In this document: positions 16,307 through 25,173 of the stretch, piece after piece
Position numbering within the stretch: the stretch's first letter is position 1
Layout: every line of letters begins with the position of its first letter
Assembly (NCBI GenBank): GCA_012269595.1
Contig: JAAXJX010000020.1
Location: 1-35,469 of the forward strand
DNA from: Planctomycetia bacterium
GTDB taxonomy: Bacteria > Planctomycetota > UBA8108 > UBA1146
DNA: 35,469 bases
Direction of reading: 5' to 3'
The notes under the pieces: generated by a model
What the model saw: the letters and a program-made list of their open reading frames with translations, nothing else
The model's database searches: none
Told to the model about the DNA's origin: nothing
Position numbers and translations under genes: made by a program

Positions 16307-17515
16307 TTGCGCTGGCTGGGTAACAAAGGCCCTCTTCTCGCTGAAATCCACGCTGCGGCCCTGAAGGCAGGATTCAAGGGTGGGACAGTCTGCGATCTCT
16401 TTGCGGGGAGTGGTTCTGTAGGACGGTTTTTTCGTGCCCAAGGCTGCAGGGTATTGTCGACAGACTTAATGAATTGCTCTCATGTTTTTCAGAAGGCGTA
16501 TCTTGAATCGGAAGGACCACCCCGATTTGAGGGATTGAAACAGTATTGGGAGCAACTTTCTCCGGCTCCTCAAGCGAGACTCGCAAACCTTGAAGAGAAA
16601 ACAGGGGAATCCTGGATTCCCTTCTTGAAGCTGGTTCGATATTTGGAGGAGAGTCTTCCTGCTGAAGAAGGATTGCTTTTCCGTCAATTTTCCAGTGGGG
16701 GAGAAGCCAAAAGGAATTACCTCTCCCCGGAAAATGCGGCACGACTCGACGGAATACTGAATCAACTGCGAGCGTGGCGAGTCTCCGCTTCCCTGACTGA
16801 AAACGAGTTATGCATCCTTCTTGCAAGTTGCATCGATGCTGCGGACAGGGTTGCCAATATTTCGGGCACTTACGGTGCATATCTCAAAAAAATGCAGGGA
16901 AGTGCCATGCGCTCTCTGGAGTTGCGTTTACCGGCACTCGTAACAGGCCCAGTTGGAGTGGCTCACCGGGAAGATGCGATGGAGTGGATCTCCTCAGTCG
17001 AGTGCGAGTTGCTCTACGTTGATCCACCCTATAACCAGCGTCAGTATCCGGCTAATTACCACCTTCCCGAAATCATTTCTCTTTTGCCCCATGAAGATTC
17101 AGACCAACGGCTCGAGGATTCCATTTATGGAAAAACGGGACTGATTCCTTGGAAAGACAAGGCTTCTCCGCTTTGCAGTCGAAGGGGGGAAGAGTGCTTC
17201 CGTTCAATGCGTCAAATGCTGAAAGAAGCGAAGGCTGACATTATCGTCTTCTCCTATAGCGAAGAAGGCATTTTGAATCGATCCGAGTTGGAGCAAATTC
17301 TTCAGGAATGGTCAGGAACCGGTAACTCCTCATCGATATCACTTCTGGAAATTCCTTACCGAAGATTTCGGAGTGATACACAAAAATCACAGGAGCAGGG
17401 GGAGCAAAAAAGAACCTTCCGTCCGGCTCCTGGAAGGTCCGCGGATGAAGTTCATGAATGGCTTTTTGTTGCCACACGAGCAAGAAGTGAGGCTGCCGTG
17501 GTAGATCCGTCATGA
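16307..17515 (+). CDS. D12-class adenine-specific DNA methyltransferase (second of pair)
   Basis: 402 residues from a TTG at 16307. The resulting N-terminus MRWLGNKGPLL is the normal motif X start (MRYLGNK), which supports this unusual codon, and GAGG lies about 9 bases upstream. The SAM motif DLFAGSGSVGRFF is at 30-42 and the catalytic DPPY at 239-242, in YVDPPYNQRQYPANYHLPEI. The DPPYNxRQY...NYH form is typical of enzymes related to the two halves of M.FokI and to other alpha-group methylases acting on asymmetric sites. It differs greatly from the first gene outside the motifs, so this is not a recent duplication. Its stop overlaps the DUF423 start (ATGA). Confidence 0.88.
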   Translation: MRWLGNKGPLLAEIHAAALKAGFKGGTVCDLFAGSGSVGRFFRAQGCRVLSTDLMNCSHVFQKAYLESEGPPRFEGLKQYWEQLSPAPQARLANLEEKTGESWIPFLKLVRYLEESLPAEEGLLFRQFSSGGEAKRNYLSPENAARLDGILNQLRAWRVSASLTENELCILLASCIDAADRVANISGTYGAYLKKMQGSAMRSLELRLPALVTGPVGVAHREDAMEWISSVECELLYVDPPYNQRQYPANYHLPEIISLLPHEDSDQRLEDSIYGKTGLIPWKDKASPLCSRRGEECFRSMRQMLKEAKADIIVFSYSEEGILNRSELEQILQEWSGTGNSSSISLLEIPYRRFRSDTQKSQEQGEQKRTFRPAPGRSADEVHEWLFVATRARSEAAVVDPS

Positions 17516-17880
17516 ATATCCGTATTCTTGAATCTGTGGCTTTCTTCTATGCCGCTTTGGCAGTGATTTGCGCAGCGATGGGCGCACACCTGTTGAAGGA
17601 CCAGTGGCACGATGCAGATGCTCCCAGGCAGTTTGCGACTGCAACGCGGATTCTGTTTTGGCATTCGATAGGGATCTGGATTTGTTCCTCAGCGACCCCG
17701 GCCATGCGTTTTCAGGGTGTTCTGATGGCCGTATCTACTGCGGTTTTTTGTGGAGCGGTATACATGCTGGCTCTGGGGGGGGCATCATTCTGGGGAGCGG
17801 TGGCTCCCGTCGGCGGATTTGGAATGATCGTGAGTTGGTTGAGTATGGCGGTATCCAGATTCAGGCTCAAATCCCGCTAA
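17512..17880 (+). CDS. DUF423 family small membrane protein
   Basis: 122 residues with four hydrophobic segments. The N-terminal FFYAALAVICAAMGAHLLKD carries the AxxGAHxL pattern of DUF423 (YgdD-like) proteins. Further family marks are FATATRILFWHSIGIW and the C-terminal GGFGMIVSWLSMA (usually PxGGxxxxxGW). It is an inner-membrane protein of unknown function. The ATG overlaps the stop of the second methyltransferase, so it is the last gene of that operon; a hairpin with a T-rich tail follows about 140 bases later. Confidence 0.88.
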   Translation: MNIRILESVAFFYAALAVICAAMGAHLLKDQWHDADAPRQFATATRILFWHSIGIWICSSATPAMRFQGVLMAVSTAVFCGAVYMLALGGASFWGAVAPVGGFGMIVSWLSMAVSRFRLKSR

Positions 17881-18020
17881 TTTCCTATAAGTCGTTACAG
17901 ATACGTATCTTGTGGGTGCTGAAGCAGTCTCGGACGGGTTGATCTGATTTTTGCATAGGCTGTCGCACCGCTACTTAACACCGGATACATTAGGAACATG
18001 TGACAGGGAATACCATATTT

Positions 18021-18069
18021 AAAGTTCTGGTTCGAGCGGCCAAGGCGAGGAACCCAGAACTTATTATTT
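18021..18069 (+). terminator. Likely intrinsic terminator after the methyltransferase operon
   Basis: AAGTTCTGGTTC (18022-18033) pairs with GAACCCAGAACTT (18050-18062) with one bulged base, around a GC-rich 16-base loop. It is followed by ATTATTTT. The stem is long and the tail is T-rich, as in a rho-independent terminator, although the loop is large. It sits between the DUF423 gene and the first metallopeptidase gene. Confidence 0.5.
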
Positions 18070-18096
18070 TGTGCCAAACTTATATAGGAACTCTCG

Positions 18097-20967
18097 GTGG
18101 GGAACCTTAAGCGCCTGACTTTCTGGATACAGTACTTATCGGATTGCGTACAGGATCGGTTGTTTCCGAGAACGCATGAAGTAAGTCCGCGATTTCTTCA
18201 GAGCCAATCATTACAGGTTCTGTTGATCCTTATGGCTACAATTGTATTCGCTCCCAGTTCTGACTCGCTGTTTGCTTCTGCACTGACTCTTCAAAAGTCG
18301 GGCAACGGGCCATCTGCGAGTTCTCTCTCTTCCGCAGCCCTTGCAGATGCCACTCTCCATTTGGGGGAGGCTACGGCAGCAACTCTTGAGTTGGAATGGC
18401 TTCGGGAGGTACCGGGCAGGGGTGTTGTGCTGGCATGGTCCCAGTCCCTTGGCGGGGTTCCGGTACGTGAGTCTGTTGGAAGAATGTGGATGGTCCAGGC
18501 AGACGATGGTCGCTGGTTCTGTCAGTACAGAGCATTTGTCGGAGTGGAATGGCAAGCTGCTCATTCGGAATCGGACCTCTATTCTGCAGATCTTCTCGAC
18601 CCCGACGCTGATTTCCCTGAACGCAAATGGAGCGTACCCAAACTGGAGTATATCCGCGGTGAGGGTAAGCATGCTGAGCTGGCATGGGTATTTTATGGAA
18701 GCTCTCTCGATGAAAGTCTCCACAGTACTTTAAGAGTCGACTATTCCGCATTGAGTGGGCAAAGAATCGCTGTTGAGGAGATCGTTTGCTCGTTGGATGT
18801 CAGTGGTTCGATCTTTGCCGAGCGGACTTCTGGAACTGGACCTCAAGGAAGTGCAGGTACCAGTATTCAATCGATCAGCGGAGTCCGGCTGACTGGTGGC
18901 GGAGCCACGACCCATGCGAATGTGAATGGTGATTACTCCCTGAGTTCTTCCCAAAGCAGTTTCACCGTACTGGCGGAGCTGGAGGGTGAATGGGGAGGGG
19001 TCAGCAGTCAGATCGCTTCAGCCATGACTGTTTCTGAACAAGCTTCAGGACCGAATCTGGATCTGATTTTTGACGGCGGCGGAGATCCCAACCTGATCGC
19101 CCAATTGAACGCTTTTCACTACGTTGATCAGGGGTATCGACTCTTTATGGAATCTGCTGGCGGCTTCCCCGCAATGTCATCACCAGTCAATGCGACGACG
19201 GGGATGTCCGGAACTTGCAATGCATATTACGACCCATCCCAACAACTTCTGCGTTTTCTGCGTGCGGGTGGAGGTTGTGTCGACAGCGCTTATTCGAGTG
19301 TTGTTTTGCACGAGTTCGGGCACCACGTCGTCAACTCCCTGAATTTGTCTCAAGGAGCATTTGGTGAAGGATACGGCGATGCCCTGGCAATCGTGTATCT
19401 CCAGGATGGAATCATCGGCAGGGACTTTGCCGGATCTGGAAATCATGTTCGCAATGTTTCCGGTTCTTCTGTGACCGTTCCCTGTGGATCCAGTATCCAT
19501 TTCTGTGGTCAGGCCCTCGGCAAGTTCTGGTTTAATTTGGGGAATAATCTGAGAACCGATTTGGGTGCGACAGTGGGCCAACAGGTACTGGAGCAACTCT
19601 TTGTCGATTGGTCTGCCCTGACCATGGGTGGAATTAATGGATATCCAATTCGCGATGAGATGATTCTGGAAGTCTTGACAGCAGATGACGATGACGGAGA
19701 TCTGAACAATGGATCTCCTCACTGGAATCAAATCTGTGCGGCAGCGGATGCCGGTGGATTGGCCTGCCCAGATTTGGCCACACTGATACTGACACTCGTT
19801 GAAGGCCCCGCTGACCTGATGCCACCTCAAGTCGATTATCCGGTGGTGATCAACTGGCAGACAATTTCATCTACCCCGGCTGCGGGAGAATCAGAGATTC
19901 GATATCGTGAGGAAGGAAGCTCGATTTGGAACACCAGTCCACTTCAGGCTGCTCCCAACTCACGTTTGGAGGGGGTCATTCCTCCCCAAACCTGCCTGAC
20001 TTCGCTCGAGTGGTACATCAGGGTTCCTGATCAGGGTGGATTTGTTACCCAATACCCTGCGTTGGGACCGAATCAGCCTCTCTCCACTCTGGTCGCCACT
20101 TCAACCGCGCTTGCACAGGAGGAGTCATTGGGGACCGATCCTGGCTGGAGCACTTCTCTACCATCGGATACTGCATTGGTTGGAAGATGGGAGTGGGGAG
20201 TACCGGTGGGAACAGCCGCCCAGCCATCCTCTGGAGTGCCTTCCACCAATGGTGATTCAGCCGGGTATTTCACCGGGCTGGGAGAGCCTGGAGGATCGCT
20301 TGGTGCAGAGGACATCGATTTTGGTGACACCACCCTGACGACGGACGCATTTGCACTGGACCCAGCGGTCCGTCAGGAAATCAGTTATTGGCGCTGGTTC
20401 TGTAACAACGCCTCTGCCAGTACTCCGGATGACTTTTTGACAGTTTCAAGAAGCCTCGATGGAGGCAGCACATGGGAAGTGATTGAGGAAATTGGCCCAG
20501 GGCATCCACAGGCGGGTGGTGGCTGGTTCCAAAATTCATTCACTGTGGAGCCCGGTAGTTCCTCAACCGATTCTGTAAGATTGCGTTTCCACACCGGCGA
20601 TCTGGGTGGGGGCAGTATCGTCGAAGCGGGGGTCGATCTGATTGAGATCCGGGTATTGGAGTGTGACAACACAGGGCCACCGCCTCCTCCGGTCAACAGT
20701 GATTACATCCCTTCCGATTGTAATGCGGATGGTTCAAATGATCTCAGCGATGCAGTGCAGTTGTTGGAAGTCCTGTTCGGTGCGGCCAGCAACTTTGTGT
20801 GCCAGGACGCATGTGATTCAGATGACAACGGAAGGGTGGATGTCGGGGATGCGATTCTGATGCTCTCTTCACTCTTCGGCGGTGGAGGGGTTCCAGTGGG
20901 TGGACCTTGTGGTCCAGACCTCACCTTCGATGCACTGGATTGTCAGTTATTCCCTGTTTGTCCCTGA
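18097..20967 (+). CDS. Secreted fungalysin-like (M36-type) metallopeptidase with dockerin-like C-terminus (first of pair)
   Basis: 956 residues from a GTG at 18097. The start is uncertain; a TTG at about 18159 would also keep the signal peptide (hydrophobic core near 39-52). The N-terminal part (about 85-230) resembles an FTP-like propeptide, with SLGGVPVRES. The zinc site is HEFGH (405-409) with the third ligand probably E424 in GEGYGD. A Cys-rich core surrounds it (GTCNAYYDP, GGGCVDSAYSS). Residues 680-860 look like a beta-sandwich domain (EISYWRWF). The C-terminus has two calcium-loop-like repeats (DCNADGSNDLSDAV and DSDDNGRVDVGDAI) followed by cysteines, the dockerin-like module. It is expected to be secreted or surface-bound and to digest protein. 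It is paralogous to the next gene. Confidence 0.82.
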   Translation: MGNLKRLTFWIQYLSDCVQDRLFPRTHEVSPRFLQSQSLQVLLILMATIVFAPSSDSLFASALTLQKSGNGPSASSLSSAALADATLHLGEATAATLELEWLREVPGRGVVLAWSQSLGGVPVRESVGRMWMVQADDGRWFCQYRAFVGVEWQAAHSESDLYSADLLDPDADFPERKWSVPKLEYIRGEGKHAELAWVFYGSSLDESLHSTLRVDYSALSGQRIAVEEIVCSLDVSGSIFAERTSGTGPQGSAGTSIQSISGVRLTGGGATTHANVNGDYSLSSSQSSFTVLAELEGEWGGVSSQIASAMTVSEQASGPNLDLIFDGGGDPNLIAQLNAFHYVDQGYRLFMESAGGFPAMSSPVNATTGMSGTCNAYYDPSQQLLRFLRAGGGCVDSAYSSVVLHEFGHHVVNSLNLSQGAFGEGYGDALAIVYLQDGIIGRDFAGSGNHVRNVSGSSVTVPCGSSIHFCGQALGKFWFNLGNNLRTDLGATVGQQVLEQLFVDWSALTMGGINGYPIRDEMILEVLTADDDDGDLNNGSPHWNQICAAADAGGLACPDLATLILTLVEGPADLMPPQVDYPVVINWQTISSTPAAGESEIRYREEGSSIWNTSPLQAAPNSRLEGVIPPQTCLTSLEWYIRVPDQGGFVTQYPALGPNQPLSTLVATSTALAQEESLGTDPGWSTSLPSDTALVGRWEWGVPVGTAAQPSSGVPSTNGDSAGYFTGLGEPGGSLGAEDIDFGDTTLTTDAFALDPAVRQEISYWRWFCNNASASTPDDFLTVSRSLDGGSTWEVIEEIGPGHPQAGGGWFQNSFTVEPGSSSTDSVRLRFHTGDLGGGSIVEAGVDLIEIRVLECDNTGPPPPPVNSDYIPSDCNADGSNDLSDAVQLLEVLFGAASNFVCQDACDSDDNGRVDVGDAILMLSSLFGGGGVPVGGPCGPDLTFDALDCQLFPVCP

Positions 20968-21279
20968 GGGCAGAATGTGCCCGCTCCAAACTGGTGACCT
21001 GTTCCCAACTCTCGAGATGATGTTGGTATCACTGGACTATCCGCCCCTATATGATGCCATTTGGTGCACGAATTGAATTTTACACCGAAAGAGTGGACTT
21101 CTTTCTCTGTTGAATTTGGGTTCTGCAGTCGGACTTGCTGAGCTTCTGGCCCAATAAGATCGATCCCGGCAGACCCTGTTCACATGGTTGAGGCTCACTT
21201 CAGATTTACCTCCCTGTGCACCTTTGTGTTGGTTGTGACTTTAACCTGTTCTGACACAGCGAGGCGGGGGGATGGCAGT
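20968..21279 (+). other. Intergenic stretch between the two metallopeptidase paralogs
   Basis: About 310 bases without a recognised gene if the downstream start at 21280 is right. A small hairpin, GGGCA (20968-20972) with TGCCC (20978-20982), follows the first gene but lacks a T-run. The last 96 bases are open in frame with the downstream gene from an ATG at 21184 and could be an N-terminal extension. No convincing promoter, RNA gene or repeat is seen. Confidence 0.4.
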
Positions 21280-24231
21280 ATGACGGATCGAATTGGATCC
21301 TTTAATTTCAAACCGATGGTGAAATCCACACTGTGGATGTGCCTTCTATTCGCAGTTTTCCTGACTGTAAGTGGGGCAATTCCACTTCAGGGTCAGGTCC
21401 CTGCCGAAGGAGACTGGAGCCAGCGTCCTCACGCAGAAGAGGTGGATAATGCCCTGAGAGGATTCCTCCAGTTGCATCCTGAGGTCATGGCCGAAAGGGA
21501 TGAATGGGGTCGAACCTATCTCTTCGGTGCTCCTTTTGCCTGGGGTACAACCGATGAAGAGTTGATCGATCGATTTCTTCGTGATCACTCCGCAGCGCTG
21601 GGTTTGTTTCCGTCTGATCTGGAACTTCTCTTTGCCTCAGATCTTCCCACTCGTGACGCTACCGTTTTGGCCTACAGGCAGATCATCGATGGAATCCCGG
21701 TGGAAAATTCGGCGATCCGGTTTTTGACCCGACCTGATTCTGTCACCGGAGAAAGGTCGCTGGTGTACGCGGCTGCCCATATCTCTCTGGAGCCTGTCAG
21801 TGGTTACGCTGAAGTCTTGCTGACTCCCGAAGAGGCTTTGCGTATGGCCCGGGATCAGTGGACCGGATCTTCGGAGTTGAAGTGGCAAGAGCCCCGATTG
21901 CTGATCGAGCCGAGCGCTTCCCGAAAAGATGAGGGCCGCAAGGTGTACCGAATTGTGGCTACGGGTCTTCGACCGGAGCAGGCGGAGGACTGGGCGATCA
22001 GTGTCGACCCGGAAACCGGGCTGATTCTTGAAGTCAAAACCCAAATCCTCCATGCGGATGTGGAGGGGACGGTCACCGCCCAGATCACCCCGGGACTGGA
22101 GCCGGATACCGCTTCGAACCCACCGCAATCCACGCCTCTCCAGGGGCTCAACGTGGGAATCAGTGGCGGTGCGAGTGCTGTCTCACAGACGGATGGATCC
22201 TTTGTGATCCCCCATGGCGGTGTTGATCCAGTTCAGGTTCTCGCCAATCTGACTGGAACATGGTGCTCGGTCATTAATGTGAGCGGAGCGAACCTTTCCG
22301 CAGCACTGAACGTGACTCCTCCAGGTCCAGCCAATTTGGTGATGAACCCTGTCTACGATCCACTGACCGTCGCAGAGTGTAATGCTTACCATTACACGCA
22401 CGTGACTCATGATTTCATTCGTTCCCGAACCAGTGGCAATCCCGGTATTGATGTGTCGTTGACTGCGAATGTCAATCTGACCGACACATGCAATGCTTTC
22501 TTCAGCCCAGGTGAGCAAAGTATCAACTTCTTCCAGGAGGGAGGAGGTTGTGTCAACACCAGCTTTGCCAGTGTGGTGGCCCATGAGTATGGGCATTTCA
22601 TCGTCAACCGACTCGGATTGGCACAGGGTGGCTTTGGAGAAGGTTTCTCTGACGTAGTCAGCATGCTGATTCTCGATGACCCGATCATCGGAAGAGGTTT
22701 TCTGGGGCCGGGCACACAGGTCCGGGATCCTATCGCTGCCAATATTCAGTACCCCTGTCCGACGACCTCGGTGCATACCTGTGGCCAAATATTGGGATCC
22801 TGTTTCTGGCTGTTGCGAGAATCTTTCGGCACCCTTCTTGGAAGTCAACAGGGGCTGGAATTCACTCAGCAACTGTTTGTTGATTGGTCGCTGATTACTA
22901 TCGGAGGTGTGGGAGATTCCAGTGCTCACCCCGAGACGGCCATCGAGATACTCGTTCTCGATGACGACGATGGAAATCTTGGCAACAGTACTCCCAACTT
23001 CGATCTGATTTGTAACGTGTTTGGCAATCATTCGATCGATTGTCCGATTCCACCTCCGCTGACCCTGGTTTTACCGGAGGGATTGCCCGCAAACTTGACT
23101 CCGAATGTCCTGGAAACGATTCGAATTTCCGCTCTTCCCGGAACGACGGCAGTGAACCCTGATTCGGGTCAACTTTTCTACCGTCAGGGGGTTGGGGCAT
23201 ACTCGTCCGTTCCCATTTCTTGGCAGGGATCGACTGAATTTGTCGCAGATCTCCCGGGACAGGGCTGTGGCGATCAGGTGGAGTTCTACTTCCGCTTTCT
23301 CGATCAAGTAGGCACAGAATTTCTGCTTCCGGAGACAGGGGCGACAGCACCCTTCAGCCTTGAAGTGATCAGTCAGTTCTCGGTGAGTTTTTCTGACGAT
23401 ATGGAAACCGACACTGGCTGGACAGTGGGAGAGCCCACCGACACTGCGACTACAGGTTTTTGGGTGAGGGTGGATCCTATCGGAACAGCAGCCCAACCCG
23501 AATCTGGTAACGGAACCGGCGGTGCAGTGGCTTGGGTGACCGGGCAGGGTTCCCCCGGTGGATCACTGGGTGAAAACGATGTCGATGGTGGTGTGACGAC
23601 CCTGAAGACGCCGGTTTTTGATCTCAGTCAGTATGCCAACGCTGTCAACCCTGTGGAAATCTCCTATTGGCGCTGGTACTCCAACGGAACAGGCGCGGCC
23701 CCTTATACGGACAGTGCAAGAGTTGAGATTTCCAATGATCTGACCAACTGGATCGAAGTGGAAACTCTCGGTCCCCAAAGTGGCCCCGATACCAATGGAG
23801 GTTGGGTTTTCCATTCCTTCCGGGTCGAATCATTCATTCCGTTGACTTCTACGGTTCAAATGCGATTTTCCGCTTCCGATGCGGATCCGGGTTCCATCGT
23901 TGAGATGGGAATCGATGATTTCGAGATCTTCCAAAAGATCTGTTTCGAAGGGCCGGTCTTCCGTCGAGGAGATGCCAATGGTGACGGAAGCGTCGATGTT
24001 TCGGATGCCGTAACCGTGCTTCAGTATCTGTTTGAAGGATTTGCCCTCGGTTGTGTGGACGCCGCAGATTTTTCAGACAGTGGCAGCGTCAACATTGCCG
24101 ACCCTGTGGGGATCGTTGGATTCCTGTTTGGCGGAGAAGCTCCTCCAGCAGCTCCCTACCCTGGATGTGGCATTGATCCGACTGATACGGACGCGTTACC
24201 CAGTTGCCAGACGCCTTCAAGTTGTCCTTGA
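21280..24231 (+). CDS. Secreted fungalysin-like (M36-type) metallopeptidase with dockerin-like C-terminus (second of pair)
   Basis: 983 residues from the ATG at 21280, which follows a GGGGGGA stretch by about 7 bases. An ATG at 21184 would put an extra 32 residues before the signal peptide (core about 18-32). The FTP-like propeptide carries AYRQIIDGIPVENSAIRF (about 131-148). The zinc site is HEYGH (435-439) plus E454 in GEGFSD, matching fungalysin family M36. Conserved blocks shared with the upstream paralog include GGGCVNTSFASVV, GGSLGENDVD and EISYWRWY. The C-terminus holds FRRGDANGDGSVDVSDAV and a degenerate second loop (DFSDSGSVNIADPV), then two cysteines. The role is extracellular protein breakdown, with the C-terminal module likely for sorting or anchoring (inferred). 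Confidence 0.85.
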   Translation: MTDRIGSFNFKPMVKSTLWMCLLFAVFLTVSGAIPLQGQVPAEGDWSQRPHAEEVDNALRGFLQLHPEVMAERDEWGRTYLFGAPFAWGTTDEELIDRFLRDHSAALGLFPSDLELLFASDLPTRDATVLAYRQIIDGIPVENSAIRFLTRPDSVTGERSLVYAAAHISLEPVSGYAEVLLTPEEALRMARDQWTGSSELKWQEPRLLIEPSASRKDEGRKVYRIVATGLRPEQAEDWAISVDPETGLILEVKTQILHADVEGTVTAQITPGLEPDTASNPPQSTPLQGLNVGISGGASAVSQTDGSFVIPHGGVDPVQVLANLTGTWCSVINVSGANLSAALNVTPPGPANLVMNPVYDPLTVAECNAYHYTHVTHDFIRSRTSGNPGIDVSLTANVNLTDTCNAFFSPGEQSINFFQEGGGCVNTSFASVVAHEYGHFIVNRLGLAQGGFGEGFSDVVSMLILDDPIIGRGFLGPGTQVRDPIAANIQYPCPTTSVHTCGQILGSCFWLLRESFGTLLGSQQGLEFTQQLFVDWSLITIGGVGDSSAHPETAIEILVLDDDDGNLGNSTPNFDLICNVFGNHSIDCPIPPPLTLVLPEGLPANLTPNVLETIRISALPGTTAVNPDSGQLFYRQGVGAYSSVPISWQGSTEFVADLPGQGCGDQVEFYFRFLDQVGTEFLLPETGATAPFSLEVISQFSVSFSDDMETDTGWTVGEPTDTATTGFWVRVDPIGTAAQPESGNGTGGAVAWVTGQGSPGGSLGENDVDGGVTTLKTPVFDLSQYANAVNPVEISYWRWYSNGTGAAPYTDSARVEISNDLTNWIEVETLGPQSGPDTNGGWVFHSFRVESFIPLTSTVQMRFSASDADPGSIVEMGIDDFEIFQKICFEGPVFRRGDANGDGSVDVSDAVTVLQYLFEGFALGCVDAADFSDSGSVNIADPVGIVGFLFGGEAPPAAPYPGCGIDPTDTDALPSCQTPSSCP

Positions 24232-24239
24232 GAGCTGAC

Positions 24240-24635
24240 TCAGGAAGCAGGGGCTGAAGCGATTTTTTGTGCCCATTCGGGGAAGTGGGCCGGATCGAAC
24301 TCGCATGGATCCGGGAACCCGGTATCCCCTGCTGAATTTGTGGGAATCAGGTGTACGTGGACGTGGGGAACTTCCCACCCTACGACCATGTACACCACCC
24401 GCTCACACCCCGAGGCTTTCTTCAATTTTCCAGCAACGTGATGGACCGCAGCCCAGAGTTTGGCATGGGCTTCCGGCGACAGATCCGTCACATGGCTGAT
24501 TTCTTCCTTTGGGATCACAAGGCAATGTCCGGGTTGAACTGGACGGATGTCCATGAATGCCAGGTGGTCGTCATCTTGCCAGACTTCATGACAGGGAATC
24601 TCACCTGCGATGATTTTTGAAAAGATGCTCGCCAT
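24240..24635 (-). CDS. HIT family hydrolase
   Basis: 131 residues from the ATG at 24635, with GGGGG 8 bases upstream. The histidine triad HVHVHLIP (91-98) is intact, and the N-terminal SIFSKIIAGEIPCHEVWQDD and GHCLVIPKE blocks are standard for the HINT/Hit branch. Such proteins hydrolyse nucleotide phosphoramidates or related adenylated compounds in the cytosol. It starts 2 bases after the thioesterase stop, so the two are one operon. It converges on the metallopeptidase gene with only 8 bases between stops. Confidence 0.93.
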   Translation of the reverse strand: MASIFSKIIAGEIPCHEVWQDDDHLAFMDIRPVQPGHCLVIPKEEISHVTDLSPEAHAKLWAAVHHVAGKLKKASGCERVVYMVVGWEVPHVHVHLIPTNSAGDTGFPDPCEFDPAHFPEWAQKIASAPAS

Positions 24636-24637
24636 CC

Positions 24638-25102
24638 TCAGGACCCCCAACCTTCGTACTTCGAAATGGTGGACCGAAAACTCTCAGGAACCTCGATCGG
24701 ATTGAAGTTTTCATCGATGGCGCAATGGGTCGTCCAACCGCTGGCGATCAGGCGATTTTCGCTCTTGTGACGGATTCTGACAGCAAAGGTGAACGAACTG
24801 TGTCGAATCTCCTGTGTACAGACGTCAATCGAGAGAACATCGTGAAGCCTTGCAGGTGATTTGAAATCAAGGTGTGCGTTGACGACAACGTTTTCAAAGT
24901 CCCGGATCGGGCGCAAGCCCTCCGCGAGTCCCAGGTTGAGCAAATATTCGACTCGGCCCACTTCAAGGTAGGTGAAGTAGTTCCCATGGAAGACTATTCC
25001 CATGGCATCAGTCTCGGGCAATCGAACCTTGACTGTGGTGTTGAAATGATACTTCAGATCAACCACTGATCGGTTTTGCGAATGGGAGTTTCCGGAAGTC
25101 AT
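24638..25102 (-). CDS. YbgC/FadM-type acyl-CoA thioesterase (4HBT hotdog family)
   Basis: 154 residues from the ATG at 25102, preceded by AAGGGAA; the frame extends 16 codons further upstream without family similarity. The hotdog signature VRLPETDAMGIVFHGNYFTYLEVGR (about 26-50) has the catalytic aspartate D32 and the HxNY turn. The rest follows the 4-hydroxybenzoyl-CoA thioesterase pattern (NAHLDFKSPARLHDVLSI). It would hydrolyse acyl-CoA or a related thioester in the cytosol; YbgC members often sit with tol-pal genes, but not here. It is coupled to the HIT gene and points away from the DtxR-type regulator. Confidence 0.92.
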   Translation of the reverse strand: MTSGNSHSQNRSVVDLKYHFNTTVKVRLPETDAMGIVFHGNYFTYLEVGRVEYLLNLGLAEGLRPIRDFENVVVNAHLDFKSPARLHDVLSIDVCTQEIRHSSFTFAVRIRHKSENRLIASGWTTHCAIDENFNPIEVPESFRSTISKYEGWGS

Positions 25103-25173
25103 GGTCAATTCCCTTCTGTGCAGGCTCCGCATTTGATTTTGCCTATGCACATGTCATCATTCTGCCAGAACTG

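Noticed and set aside
14921-17515. Complete type II restriction-modification system
   Set aside because: Both genes are methyltransferases, and neither flanking gene shows an endonuclease motif.
18021-18069. tRNA-like GGTTCGAGC in the region before the first metallopeptidase
   Set aside because: The bases are part of a simple long hairpin; no cloverleaf or acceptor stem can be drawn.
22183-23031. 282-codon open frame on the minus strand
   Set aside because: Opposite the HExxH core of the second metallopeptidase; no family pattern and no ribosome binding site of note.
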